Shown in pieces: positions 17,313 through 27,500 of a DNA stretch of 60,076 nucleotides (position 1 is its first letter; every line of letters starts with the position of its first letter). The notes below the pieces were generated by a model. It was given only the letters and a program-made list of their open reading frames with translations, searched no databases and was not told the DNA's origin. The stretch is taken from positions 1-60,076 of the forward strand of contig DXIU01000095.1 of assembly GCA_019112765.1 (NCBI GenBank). Reading direction: 5' to 3'. The stretch comes from Candidatus Mediterraneibacter norwichensis (lineage in GTDB: Bacteria; Bacillota; Clostridia; Lachnospirales; Lachnospiraceae). Position numbers and translations under genes: made by a program.

Positions 17313-19763
17313 ATGAAAACAATGAAGTACGATATTTTCATCAGCTACCGGCGCGACGGGGGAGATACTCTTGCGCAGCTGATCTATGACCGGCTTACAG
17401 ACAGGGGATACAGTGTTTTTCTTGATATTGAGTCTCTGAGGTCGGGGAAATTCAACGAAAAGCTTTTTTCCGTGATTGACGAGTGCCGGGATGTAGTCGT
17501 TATCCTTCCGCCGGGTTCCCTGGAACGCTGCCGCAACGAGGGAGACTGGCTGTTCCTGGAACTGACCCATGCGCTGCAGGAGCGGAAAAATATTATTCCG
17601 GTTATGATGAAGGGATTTGAGTGGCCGGATGATATGCCGGAAGGTCTGGAGGAGCTGCCAAATTTTAATGGGATTCAGGACAGCAAAGACTACTTTGACG
17701 CGGTTATCGATAAGATGACCACACTGCTTCAGAGCCGTCCGGCGCTGTTCGGATCCGTGAGAAAGAAACTGCATAAAAAGAGACCTCATTTTGATATCAG
17801 GACAAAGATAAAGAGAAGGAAAAAGCTGCTTATCGGCCTTGGAGTGGTGACGGCCGCGGTGATACTGGCAGCAGCGGCGGCCCTGTATTTCCCGAAGAGA
17901 CATCAGGAACAGCAGCTGGAGGCCGCGTCTGAGGATGTTGATATTATGATATATCCGGGAGACGATATGAGCGCGTCAGAATATTATGACGCGCAGGAGA
18001 CACTGAAGCAGCGGTTTGATATACTTGCGGACGGCGTGGATTATGAATATACGGTGAGAGATGATACGATTCATGTAGTCATACCGCAGGAAGTGTTTCA
18101 TGAAATAAACCCGGAGACGGCTCTGAGATGCTATGTTACCCGGCCCGGCAAACTGAGTATAACCGGCGGATACAGCAGCGGGAACGCTGAGGAAGGAACA
18201 GGAGAGCCGGCGGCGGAAGACGGACAGTTTGTTGATGTAAGCCGGGACGATATCACAGGTCTGGAGAGAAAGACAGCAACCGGTGAGGAACTTCAGACAG
18301 ACAGGATTACGAAAGGAACAGGCAGATTTGAAAGCTCGGAAGAGTATCAGTATTTTGAGATTACATTTTCTGATGAAGTATGCGGCAGAATGCGGGAACT
18401 GTTCGGAGAACAGGAAGTATATTATCTGTCACAGGATATAGAGGAAGCAGGAAGCACTAATTCTTATTATTATCAGATACTTGCGTCAGACTCGCCCGAT
18501 ACATTTTATATTATTGATTATTATCAGGAGGACAATATTTACAACCTGGTAGAGTTTAATTATCTGCATGAAACGTTTGGCAGTTCGTTCCTTTTTAACT
18601 GTGTGCTTCCGGTTGAATGGGAAGCCATGTCCGAAACGGAGGATCCGGGAGAGAACCAGTGCGATATATGGGACATTGAACAGCCATATGTAACGATGCG
18701 GTTCGGATGCTATACAGAGGAAATCTCCGCGGGAGAGATGCAGGACTACACGGCAAGTCTCAGGAGGCGTCTGGATGCACTGGACATGCCCTACGCCATC
18801 GGCAGAACGATAGATCCGGAATTTGATTACGGCCTGACGATAAGGACAGGGACAGAGCATATCGGAGAGGATATTATAGAACTGATGTTTTCCTCTTTCG
18901 GACTGAGCGTGGAGGGAACGTATTACGATGTGATTGGCAGGTATGATATCGAAGATCTGGAATACGAGGAAAAGGCTGACGGTACATATCAGTTTTCCCT
19001 GATACTGAACGAAGATTTTGAGAGCGAATGGAATATGGAGAAATATGAGACAGCGATAGAAGAGATCACCGCATCGGAAAATCATACGCTGTATCTGATG
19101 GCTGACAGCGGATACAGAATGGCGGAGGCAGATGTCACCGAAGATGTAGACGGAACCAGAATTACATTTGATAACCTGTCTTTTCTGGGACTGGACACGA
19201 TCAGTGAGGATGATCTTTACCTTCTGGATCTGCTGAAAGAACTGGCGCAGACGCCTGAAATGTCAGCCGGAGATACGTCCTACTTTCTGACAAGGTACAG
19301 AATAGACGGAGAGAATGACGAGGAGTTTGACATAACATCTGTTGCGGAAAAAGTGGTGGAAAATGAGCGGGAGGCAATCCGGTCCGTCTGGCCGGACGCG
19401 GATGTGACAGGGCATTACGCAGGATACAATGACACAATCAATGCAGAGCTGGATCTGGAAGCAGATGAGACATTTCCGCAGAAAGCAAATGAAGCAATTC
19501 AGAAAATATACAGCGCAAGCGGGCTGGCGTCAGGCGAAATAGATTATATGAATATTACGATTTATGCCGGAGAAGACGGAAGGATTTCTTTTACAATAGA
19601 TTCCAGTAACAACTACCATTATATGGTCTATTCCGGATCTTATTCAGGGGAATCCATAAAGCCTTATCAGGAAGAATTTGACCGGATTCTGCAGAACGAT
19701 CCGTTTTATACGGAAACGGTAAGAAAAGCATCCGACACTGCATGGTCCTATTATTATGACTGA
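17313..19763 (+). CDS. TIR-domain membrane protein with extracytoplasmic SecD-like modules
   Basis: The protein has 816 residues. Residues 1-150 are a TIR domain (YDIFISYRRDGGD; candidate catalytic Glu in WLFLELTHAL). One membrane segment lies at about 170-192 after a very basic stretch, placing the TIR in the cytoplasm and about 620 residues outside. The outer part has at least two alpha/beta blocks with the pattern L..R.D.L......V....I.I..P, resembling the periplasmic P1-type repeats of SecD; LKQRFDILADGVDYEYTV is the clearest. This is pattern-based and not certain. The ATG at 17313 is preferred over 17304 because GAGAGGA then has normal spacing. I infer an envelope sensor coupled to an NAD-consuming or signalling TIR. 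Confidence 0.75.
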   Translation: MKTMKYDIFISYRRDGGDTLAQLIYDRLTDRGYSVFLDIESLRSGKFNEKLFSVIDECRDVVVILPPGSLERCRNEGDWLFLELTHALQERKNIIPVMMKGFEWPDDMPEGLEELPNFNGIQDSKDYFDAVIDKMTTLLQSRPALFGSVRKKLHKKRPHFDIRTKIKRRKKLLIGLGVVTAAVILAAAAALYFPKRHQEQQLEAASEDVDIMIYPGDDMSASEYYDAQETLKQRFDILADGVDYEYTVRDDTIHVVIPQEVFHEINPETALRCYVTRPGKLSITGGYSSGNAEEGTGEPAAEDGQFVDVSRDDITGLERKTATGEELQTDRITKGTGRFESSEEYQYFEITFSDEVCGRMRELFGEQEVYYLSQDIEEAGSTNSYYYQILASDSPDTFYIIDYYQEDNIYNLVEFNYLHETFGSSFLFNCVLPVEWEAMSETEDPGENQCDIWDIEQPYVTMRFGCYTEEISAGEMQDYTASLRRRLDALDMPYAIGRTIDPEFDYGLTIRTGTEHIGEDIIELMFSSFGLSVEGTYYDVIGRYDIEDLEYEEKADGTYQFSLILNEDFESEWNMEKYETAIEEITASENHTLYLMADSGYRMAEADVTEDVDGTRITFDNLSFLGLDTISEDDLYLLDLLKELAQTPEMSAGDTSYFLTRYRIDGENDEEFDITSVAEKVVENEREAIRSVWPDADVTGHYAGYNDTINAELDLEADETFPQKANEAIQKIYSASGLASGEIDYMNITIYAGEDGRISFTIDSSNNYHYMVYSGSYSGESIKPYQEEFDRILQNDPFYTETVRKASDTAWSYYYD

Positions 19764-19816
19764 CAGAGCGGCACTGCAGCCGCGCTGTCTGTAAATGTTG
19801 CAGAGAAGAAATACAG

Positions 19817-19845
19817 CCTGCCGGTGGGAAACTGCCGGCAGGTTT
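19817..19845. terminator. Intergenic hairpin between convergent genes
   Basis: An 8-bp perfect GC-rich stem (CCTGCCGG and its complement) is followed by TTTAAGTTT on the + strand. It can serve the TIR-SecD-like gene and, less well, the convergent nicotinamidase-like gene. Confidence 0.6.
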
Positions 19846-19853
19846 AAGTTTAT

Positions 19854-20915
19854 TTAGCGTTTCGTCAGATGGGCGAGAAGCTCATCATAAACAAATTCCA
19901 CAGAAGCACGGCGCACTTCATTCCGGCCGATATTGCCGAAATACCGGGTGCGGCTCCAGGTTTCGTCTCCGATTACAAATCCAAAGCATACCATACCCAC
20001 CGGTTTCCCGGGAGTGGCGCCGCCCGGCCCTGCGATGCCGGAAATGCCCACGCCCGTCTCGCAGTTCATTTCCCGGGCGATTCCCCGGGCCATGGCGGAG
20101 GCCACTTCTTCGCTGACCACACCGTAGTCTCGGATCATTTCTTCCGGGACATGGACATATTTTGTTTTTATCTCGTTGGCATAAGTTACGATAGAGCCGT
20201 CAATGACCCCGGAGGCTGAGGCAACATTAATCAGCCGCGCCGCGGCAAGGCCTCCTGTGCAGGACTCCGCAAAAGCAATATGCAGTCCCCGCTCCGTCAG
20301 TATATGCACCAGTTTTTCTTCTTTTGTTTCAGAAGGAAAAACGACGGGCTTCGGAGCAAAATGAATTTCTCTGACAATATCTTCAATATCACTTCTGCTC
20401 CGGATCTCCCTGCAGCAGATGTTATTTTCCCCGATCAGGCGGCGCAGGGTTACAATACCGGCATGATGGAAGCTTTCCCCGCCGGAGGAACCGCAGTAAG
20501 CGCTCAGGACAATGGGGCGGATTCCCTTTTCAAACAGATCCGCGGCGCTGGAGAGAACACAGCATTCCGTATCCGCGCCGGCGACAAAGAGATATTCCGG
20601 GAGTGTTCCTTCATTCAGTTCCGTCAGTGCCTGAATCAGATTGTCGTTGACGGCGGAATAATGGGATTTTTCCACCACCCGGTCCGCGTAAGTCTCAACA
20701 GAGCCTGCCAGTTCCTGTTCCTCATCCGTAGTCAGAAGATCCCATCCCATCAGTCGGCTGATGGGGCTGCCGGGATAATTTCTGTACTTTGTGGCGATTA
20801 CAGCGTCGAATGCCTCTGCCTGCAGCAGATTTTCGATACGGCTGAGGGCCGCCCTGGTCATTTCATTTGATATAAATCCATTCTGAATATCCACAACTAA
20901 TAAAATATTTTTCAC
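19854..20915 (-). CDS. Isochorismatase/nicotinamidase-like - CinA C-terminal (NMN deamidase-like) fusion
   Basis: The protein has 353 residues in two enzyme domains. Residues 1-175 are an isochorismatase-family hydrolase with the Asp-Lys-Cys triad visible at D9, K83 and C119 (ADTECCV). This family includes nicotinamidases. From about 195 the CinA C-terminal domain follows (AESCTGGLAA, then GISGIAGPGG), whose known activity is hydrolysis of NMN to nicotinic acid mononucleotide. Together they could recycle nicotinamide and NMN toward NAD. It is the only - strand gene among the TIR genes besides the cyclophilin. Translation starts at GTG 20915 with AAAGGAAG 8 bases before it. The nicotinamidase specificity is inferred; other amidase substrates are possible. 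Confidence 0.83.
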   Translation of the reverse strand: MKNILLVVDIQNGFISNEMTRAALSRIENLLQAEAFDAVIATKYRNYPGSPISRLMGWDLLTTDEEQELAGSVETYADRVVEKSHYSAVNDNLIQALTELNEGTLPEYLFVAGADTECCVLSSAADLFEKGIRPIVLSAYCGSSGGESFHHAGIVTLRRLIGENNICCREIRSRSDIEDIVREIHFAPKPVVFPSETKEEKLVHILTERGLHIAFAESCTGGLAAARLINVASASGVIDGSIVTYANEIKTKYVHVPEEMIRDYGVVSEEVASAMARGIAREMNCETGVGISGIAGPGGATPGKPVGMVCFGFVIGDETWSRTRYFGNIGRNEVRRASVEFVYDELLAHLTKR

Positions 20916-21023
20916 AGTATCAACTTCCTTTCGCTATGATCCGGATGCAGACAGAACTGTTTTGCCGCGTCCGCTGAAGATACTCCTTTATTATATCCAC
21001 ATTACGGCCTTAAAACAATTCGC

Positions 21024-22085
21024 TTGTTTTACTTTCCGGGGGAGTATGATATATTTTACATAGAGTTGACAGAAATCCTCCGTCTTCTGCAGGCGGAGAA
21101 AACAAGAAGACCGGCGCCGGAACGCATGGGGAGTCCTGCACCGGGACGTATAGGGAGTCCTGCACCGGAACGTATGGCCAGGCCCGGCTCTGCAATGCGC
21201 GCTGCTCCCGGCCGGCTGCTTCAGGAAGAAAGAACACGGGCGGAAATCAGCAAAGTATATTTTTCAGCAGTTGCGCCCAGGACATTTAAGAAGAATGAAT
21301 ATACTATGGTGCATCTTGCCATGTATGAAAAGGAGTTCAGGAATATCGTAGATGAGATAAAGGCAGATTATGATACAGACGTAAAAGAGACAAAGTCAGG
21401 AGCTCTGAAAGTGACAGAAGAGGATGCTGTCAGAGTAGTGCTTTCGTCGCCGGATGCCGAGATTGAAGACAATGAAGAAGTGCAGATCTGGCAGGGAGAG
21501 TATCTGATATTTGATTTTGCGGTAAAACTGCCGGCAGATTTCGCCGGAAAACAGATTCTGTTTACAGCGGCTGTATATATAAATGACATCATTGCCACAA
21601 AGCTTAAATTCCTTGCAAAAATATCTTCCTGGCGGCAGCAGAAGATCAGGACTGACAGAGAAGATATTCTGTCGGCTTTTGTTTCCTATGCAAGTCAGGA
21701 CAGAAACCGGGTGGCAAGAATTATTCAGGGGATGAGAAAAGCACGCCCGGATATGGATATCTTTTTTGACGTTGAGAATCTGAGAAGCGGGGAAAGCTGG
21801 CAGAATGCCCTCCGGTCAGAAATTGACAGAAGGGATATTCTTTTCCTGTGCTGGTCGCATTTTGCAAGACAGTCAAAATGGGTGGATACAGAGTGGCGAT
21901 ACGCGTTCAGCCATAAAGGTGAAGACTGCATTGAACCAATCCCTCTGGAATCACCCAGTGTCTGCCCTCCGCCGGAAGAACTCAGCAGGAAACATTTTAA
22001 CGATAAGATGCTTTTTATAATTAACGGGGGAAATGCGGAGGATTTTTTGAGACAGGGGTATCCGGGAGATGAGGGGAATGGATAG
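21024..22085 (+). CDS. C-terminal TIR-domain protein with unknown N-terminal domain
   Basis: The frame is open from a TTG at 21024; the true start is unclear, and TTG 21066 or an ATG at 21126 are alternatives with poor ribosome binding sites. The N-terminal part contains three 8-residue repeats (PAPERMGS type) and a beta-rich domain of about 130 residues that I do not recognise. The last ~130 residues are a TIR domain: ILSAFVSYASQDR, FFDVENLRSGESW, and WVDTEWRYAF with the WxxxE glutamate found in bacterial NADase TIRs. It has no membrane segment. It is divergent from the nicotinamidase-like/CinA gene (109 bases apart) and followed 69 bases later by a phosphatase gene. Confidence 0.78.
   Translation: MFYFPGEYDIFYIELTEILRLLQAEKTRRPAPERMGSPAPGRIGSPAPERMARPGSAMRAAPGRLLQEERTRAEISKVYFSAVAPRTFKKNEYTMVHLAMYEKEFRNIVDEIKADYDTDVKETKSGALKVTEEDAVRVVLSSPDAEIEDNEEVQIWQGEYLIFDFAVKLPADFAGKQILFTAAVYINDIIATKLKFLAKISSWRQQKIRTDREDILSAFVSYASQDRNRVARIIQGMRKARPDMDIFFDVENLRSGESWQNALRSEIDRRDILFLCWSHFARQSKWVDTEWRYAFSHKGEDCIEPIPLESPSVCPPPEELSRKHFNDKMLFIINGGNAEDFLRQGYPGDEGNG
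21111..21182 (+). repeat. Three 24-bp in-frame tandem repeats
   Basis: Three consecutive 24-base units encode PAPERMGS, PAPGRIGS and PAPERMAR near the N-terminus of the TIR protein. They form a Pro-rich flexible segment and might vary in copy number. Confidence 0.8.
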
Positions 22086-22154
22086 AAGATTTAATTTCCG
22101 GCAGACTGCCAGCCGTCATAAAAAGAGAATATACAGAGATTAACGGAGGTAAGT

Positions 22155-22874
22155 ATGATATATGCGGTCAGCGATATACATGGATGTTACGAACAGTACC
22201 AGGAGATCCTGGACAAAATAGGGCTTTCCGATGCGGATACGCTGTATGTGCTGGGAGATGTATTGGACAGAGGACCTCAGCCGATCCGGATACTGGAAGA
22301 TATGGCCGGAAGGTATAACGTTATCCCGATCATAGGAAATCATGAATACATGGCGTTATCGGTATTGAAAAGTCTTATGACAGAAATAAAAAGCGATAAT
22401 TATGATAAAGTGCTGGACCAGAATTTTATGGAGAAGTATCAGCACTGGATTAAGGATGGGGGACAGATTACCCTGGAACAATTCAGGAAGCTGAATCCTG
22501 ATGACAGAGAATTTCTTCTGGAATATCTGGAGGAATTTCAGCTGTACGAAGAGTTCACTCTGAATGGCAGCAGGTATGTTCTGGTACACGCGGATATTGC
22601 CGCAGAGAATAAAGACAGGCCGCTGGAGGAGTATGGAATAGAAGAACTTATCTTTACCCGGGCAGATTACAGCCGAATATACAGCGATTCCTATTATCTG
22701 GTTACAGGCCATACGCCCACATTCAGAATAGACGCGGAATGTGCCGGGAAGATTTACCGGAAAAACCGCCATATTGCATTAGACTGCGGCTGTATATACG
22801 GAAGACCTCTGGGCGTATACTGCTTTGATACAGGAGAATGCATTTACAGTTCAGAGAGCGGAAGGAAAGACTAA
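22155..22874 (+). CDS. PP2A/ApaH-type metallophosphatase
   Basis: The 239-residue protein carries the phosphoprotein-phosphatase motif set in order: SDIHG (6-10), GDVLDRG (about 36-42), GNHEY (about 61-65) and late histidines in VHAD and TGHTPT. These bind two metal ions. Members of this family dephosphorylate Ser/Thr proteins (PrpA/PrpB type) or cleave diadenosine polyphosphates (ApaH type); sequence alone does not decide. The only protein kinase in the window lies 12 kb downstream, so a kinase-phosphatase pair is possible. GGAGGT precedes the ATG by 6 bases, and a strong terminator follows the gene. Confidence 0.88.
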   Translation: MIYAVSDIHGCYEQYQEILDKIGLSDADTLYVLGDVLDRGPQPIRILEDMAGRYNVIPIIGNHEYMALSVLKSLMTEIKSDNYDKVLDQNFMEKYQHWIKDGGQITLEQFRKLNPDDREFLLEYLEEFQLYEEFTLNGSRYVLVHADIAAENKDRPLEEYGIEELIFTRADYSRIYSDSYYLVTGHTPTFRIDAECAGKIYRKNRHIALDCGCIYGRPLGVYCFDTGECIYSSESGRKD

Positions 22875-22929
22875 GAATTCCTCCGGCAGATCAATACTTT
22901 AGGAACAATTAAGAACAGAACCTATAAAC

Positions 22930-22971
22930 AGGAAGCATCCCCCCGGATTTTGGAGGACTGCTTCCTTTTTT
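22930..22971 (+). terminator. Intrinsic terminator after the phosphatase gene
   Basis: An 8-bp perfect stem (AGGAAGCA with its complement) is followed directly by six T residues. It closes the 21024-22874 unit. Confidence 0.85.
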
Positions 22972-23102
22972 GATGCCCGGGCGGCCGCTTATCCTGTGCC
23001 GGATCCCGCCGTCCCCTGCCTTGAAAAAAATAAGTTTTTCTCCTTGTGTTATAAATTGATTATCAAATGACGGCGATTGTTTTCAAGAAAGGAGAATTTA
23101 CT

Positions 23103-23465
23103 ATGGGTAAATCAGCAAATACATTTACAGGTGAAAGCTTTGATTTCTTTGGTTTTCTGGAAAACGGACTGCTTGGCGATAAGATTTCCGTTCTTTTTGA
23201 CGCGGACAGCAATATGGGCAGGATTATTACGATGATCGCCGCGTTTATTATTGCGGCGGCGGTACTGATGATTGCCGCCGAAAATTTAAGAGCTGCAGTT
23301 ATATTTCTCTCGGTATCATGCCTCCTGCTGACCGCAGCCGGCGGAATCGGGAGCGCGCTGGCCCGGACAGCTGTATTTGCGGCGGCGGCAGCGGGAATGG
23401 CCGGAATATTTACTGCGTTAAGAGGACGTGAAAATACTATGAAACTGATAAAGGATGCGGTATAA
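23103..23465 (+). CDS. Small hydrophobic membrane protein
   Basis: The 120-residue protein has a polar N-terminus (about 40 residues) and then three closely packed hydrophobic segments rich in Ala, Ile and Gly (about 47-66, 70-90 and 92-110). I recognise no family. AAAGGAG lies 8 bases before the ATG at 23103, which argues against the upstream in-frame ATG at 23067. A TGTTATAAA element near 23047-23055 could be its extended -10. The stop codon forms part of a TATAAT at 23461-23466 that might start transcription of the TPR gene. It probably forms a membrane partner for nearby island proteins, but this is a guess from position. Confidence 0.7.
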   Translation: MGKSANTFTGESFDFFGFLENGLLGDKISVLFDADSNMGRIITMIAAFIIAAAVLMIAAENLRAAVIFLSVSCLLLTAAGGIGSALARTAVFAAAAAGMAGIFTALRGRENTMKLIKDAV

Positions 23466-23538
23466 TATTTTCATCAGGGAAAAAGCTGCAGTACAGATAT
23501 AAACAAACCTGGAATCAGCAGAACAGGAGGATGAGACA

Positions 23539-24420
23539 ATGGAAACCATGGAAAGATTTCTGGCAGAATATATCCAGGAAATTATCAGAAATTATCCCCA
23601 GGACCGGGATGGACAGAGATTTCAGCAGACGTACTTTCAGTATATTTCGTCCGGAGAGCTTTCTTTTTCATACCGCTGGTGTATTCTGACGTATAATGTC
23701 GGAATGTTTTTCAAAATAAACCGGAGAGGAGACTATGCCGAGCAGATTTTCAAATACCTTATAGATGTCTATGACAGGAAGCTGCATGATCAGACAGAGC
23801 GCGCCCGGTATATTGGGCTGGCAGGAGAAGCATACGACAGTCTCGCCGGTGTCTATGATGAGAAAAACGATAGGCTCAGGGCTCTGCCGGCGCTTACGCT
23901 GGCTCTTACCTGCTATGCGGAAGCCGCACAGACGGACCGGAATTATCTTGTGTATGCCGCGTCGGCAGGATACGGCCTGGGCCTGATTCAGCTGAGAAGC
24001 AAAAACGTGATTGAAGCGGAGAAAATATTTAAGGATGCTGTCCGGAGCTTTCGGGGCTGTATGAGTGTGCCCGGAGTTGACAGAGCACAGGCGACGGTGG
24101 GACTGCTCAAAGTATTAAATTCCCTCGGAACTCTGCACTACAATCAGAAGAAAGTGTCTGAAGCCTGGAACTGTCACAGTGAAGCCGCGAAGGTTTTTGA
24201 GGAAGCCCGGAACGCAGGTCTGGTAACAGATAGGGCCATGTCTGTTATGGCGGATGTGTACGGCAATATGGGAAATGAATATGCGGATTTTGGTGACTAC
24301 GCTTCCGCGCGCATGTATTACAATGCGGGATTGAGGTTCTGCGACGTTCTGGAAGGCAAGATGCCGTCCATCAGCCAATCGAGAAGAGCAATTGAGCGCA
24401 ACATGGCAACTTTGCGGTAA
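23539..24420 (+). CDS. TPR-repeat protein
   Basis: The 293-residue protein is entirely helical in pattern, with tetratricopeptide-like units such as AYDSLAGVYDEKNDRLRA, LNSLGTLHYNQKKVSEAW and YGNMGNEYADFGDYASA. These make protein-binding scaffolds. No catalytic motif, signal peptide or membrane segment is seen. An AGGAGG site precedes the ATG by 8 bases. It is followed 88 bases later by the large Clp-FtsH fusion, so an adaptor role for that protease is reasonable but unproven. TPR adaptors are also common next to NACHT and TIR proteins. Confidence 0.8.
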   Translation: METMERFLAEYIQEIIRNYPQDRDGQRFQQTYFQYISSGELSFSYRWCILTYNVGMFFKINRRGDYAEQIFKYLIDVYDRKLHDQTERARYIGLAGEAYDSLAGVYDEKNDRLRALPALTLALTCYAEAAQTDRNYLVYAASAGYGLGLIQLRSKNVIEAEKIFKDAVRSFRGCMSVPGVDRAQATVGLLKVLNSLGTLHYNQKKVSEAWNCHSEAAKVFEEARNAGLVTDRAMSVMADVYGNMGNEYADFGDYASARMYYNAGLRFCDVLEGKMPSISQSRRAIERNMATLR

Positions 24421-24508
24421 AAAGCAGTTGCCTGCCTGAGGACGGCATGAAATTCAGAGAGGATCATGCCCGTACAAAATAGATCAGAATTGTCAGGGAG
24501 GACAAAAA

Positions 24509-27500
24509 ATGAGTGAAATAGCAAAGAGCGGCCTTTTGGAGTACATTCTTGAAAACGCGGAGGAGCAGGCAAAGAGGGATGGCAGAAGGACGACTGCTGA
24601 ATATGTGCTTTTCAACTGTTTTGAAGCGTGCGTGCTTTACGGAGACAGGACCGCGGAGAAGGCGGGAGTTGAAAAAGACGAGATACGCAGGGTGAAGGAA
24701 CTGTTTGAAGGCAGTAAAATTAATAATGACATATGCGTCAGAATTCTCGAAAACCTGAAAAAGCAGGAGAGTTCCTATATGGACGGCGTTATGTACAGCA
24801 AGCTGCTGATAAATACGCAGATGCATGCGGAAAAAGAAAACGCGGCAAGCCTGACAGCAGACAGAATTCTTCAGGCAATTCTGAATGAACCGTCTCAGAT
24901 TATCCGTGACGTCCTTCAGAACTGGGAAGAAGTCGATAGCGATGATGAGCTCCCCTGGGATCTGGATGATATGGACGCGATGTGGAGCGAGGATGCGGAC
25001 AGGGATGCGGACGGTGAAAGCCGGGAAAAAGAGCAGGAGGCCGGGCGTAAAGACGCGGAATTCCTGAAAGATCTGACCAGAAAGGTAAAAGAAATGCAGT
25101 CCGTTCTTTCCGCTCAGGTTCTGGGACAGGAGCATGCGGTGAGCACATTTGTGTCCGGATATTTTCAGTCTCAGATTATGCTCCGGTCTGATCCGTTCCG
25201 CACAAAACCGGGAGCCACATTTCTGTTTGCCGGCCCGCCGGGAGTCGGAAAGACGTTTCTGGCAGAAAGAGCCGCAGAGGTACTGGGGCTTCCGTTCTGC
25301 CGGTTTGACATGAGCGAGTATGCGGACGGCGGCGCGGTGACTGAATTCAGCGGAGCGGCCCAGACATTCAGAGGAGCAAAACCGGGAAATGTCACTTCTT
25401 TTGTATATGACAATCCCAGGTGTCTGCTTCTGTTTGACGAGATCGAAAAGGCAAATATTGATATTATCCATCTCTTCCTTCAGATCCTTGATGCCGGAAG
25501 ACTCCGGGATAATTATATGAATAAAGAAGTCTCTTTCCGGGACGCGGTGATCATACTGACAACAAACGCGGGCCGCAGGCTTTATGAGGAAAGCCGGGAG
25601 AAAAATCTGTCTGGTATTCCGCGTAAGACAATTATCCGGGCTCTGCGGGAAGAAGTCAGCGAGAGAACCAGGATGCCGGCCTTCCCTGCTGCCATCTGTT
25701 CCCGTTTCGCCGCGGGAAATGTAGTAATGTTCAATCATATGGAAGCCCATACTTTACGCCACATCGCGATGAGATACCTTGGGCAGAGTGCCGCGGCGGT
25801 AAGCGAGGCATTCGGGCTGGAGATCGGGATTGATAAAGAAGTGGCGACAGCGCTTCTTTTCTCAGAAGGCGGCAACGCGGACGCAAGAATGGTAACGGGA
25901 AGGGCAGAGACATTCCTCAACGCGGAACTGTTTGAACTTTTCCGTCTGATGGCGTCCGAAAGCAGCTCTTATAAGATTGACAGACTGAAAAAAATCCGGC
26001 TGTCGGTTAATCTCTCTGAGAGTGACCCGGAAATTACAGAGCTGTTTTATCCAAAACGGCAGAAGGATATCCTTGTATTCGCTCCTGAGAAGACCCTGGA
26101 GGGAGAAACGGTTCAGTCTGAAAAATGCGTGATTCATTCCGCCTGCGAACCGGAGGCCGCCGGAAAAATCCTTAAGCAGGAGGAGATTGCCGCGGTCTTT
26201 ATTGAACCCGCTGCCGAAGGAGGAAGCGCAGGGAAAAAATATCTGAATATCGAAGATGTTTCTTCACCATACATGGAGTTTTACCGTTACATATGTACGT
26301 CACGGCTGTCTGTTCCGGTCTATATCCTGCAGACAGAAGAAACCGTGCTGAGCGAGGAAGAAAAAGTTTCCTTTATGAGAACGGGAGCCAGGGGCATATG
26401 TATCTCAGAAAAAGGGAAACTGGCAGAGAAGATTGCGGAAGTATGTGAAAGACTTCATCAGCAGGAAAGCATGGATACTCTTGCCAGATATAATAAAGTG
26501 CTCAGTTTTGACAGCGCCCAGCAGATTCTGGATGACGGAGAAACAGCGGAAATCAGCTTTATTAATTTCGGTCTGGGCTATGCCCTTGACGCGGACGACA
26601 GGAAGAAGGTTCTGGCAGATGTGTCAAAACCGGAGCTTACTTTCGATCAGGTTATCGGCGCGGAGGATGTAAAAGAAGAGCTGAAATTCTTTGCGGACTA
26701 TCTGAAGCATCCGCGGAAATATGTGAAGAAAGGCCTGAGACCGCCGAAAGGAGTTCTTCTCTACGGACCGCCGGGAACCGGAAAGACTATGCTTGCCAAA
26801 GCTATGGCGGCAGAAGCGGATATGACCTTCATTACGGCAGAGGGAGGCCAGTTCCTCAAAAAATATGTAGGAGAGGGCCCGGAGGCGGTTCACGATCTGT
26901 TCCGCACGGCGAGGAAATACGCTCCGGCTATTCTGTTTATTGATGAAATCGATGCCATCGGAAAGCCAAGAACCGGTGACCGGACACAGAATATCGGCAG
27001 CGAGGTTCTCAATGCTCTGCTGACGGAAATGGACGGATTCCGCAATGCCGAAGCGGCGTCAGTCTTTGTACTTGCGGCCACCAATTTTGACGTAACAGGA
27101 AACGGACCTGCCTGCCTCGATGCGGCTCTTGTAAGAAGATTTGACCGCAGGATAAAGGTAGAACTGCCAAACAGCGATGAGCGCAGACAGTTCCTGGAGA
27201 TGAAATGCCGTGCAGGGGCGGCCTTTTCCGTCAGCCAGGAGAAGATTGACAACATTGTTGCCAGAAGTACGGGCATGAGCCTTGCGCTGCTGGATTCTGT
27301 CCTTGAGCTGAGCCAGAGAAGCGCGGTGAGATGCCAGTCGGACTGCGTTACAGATGAGATACTGGAAGAAGCCTTTGAGACATACAACAGCGGCCGGGAA
27401 AAGAAATGGGATCCGCGGCAGCTTGAGCGCACAGCCCGGCATGAAGCAGGACACGCGCTGCTCTGCTGGAAGAACGGGGAAATGCCGGCTTATCTTACCA

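Noticed and set aside
24464..25750. 428-codon open frame on the - strand
   Set aside because: Antisense to the Clp module of the AAA+ protease, with no start signal or motif.
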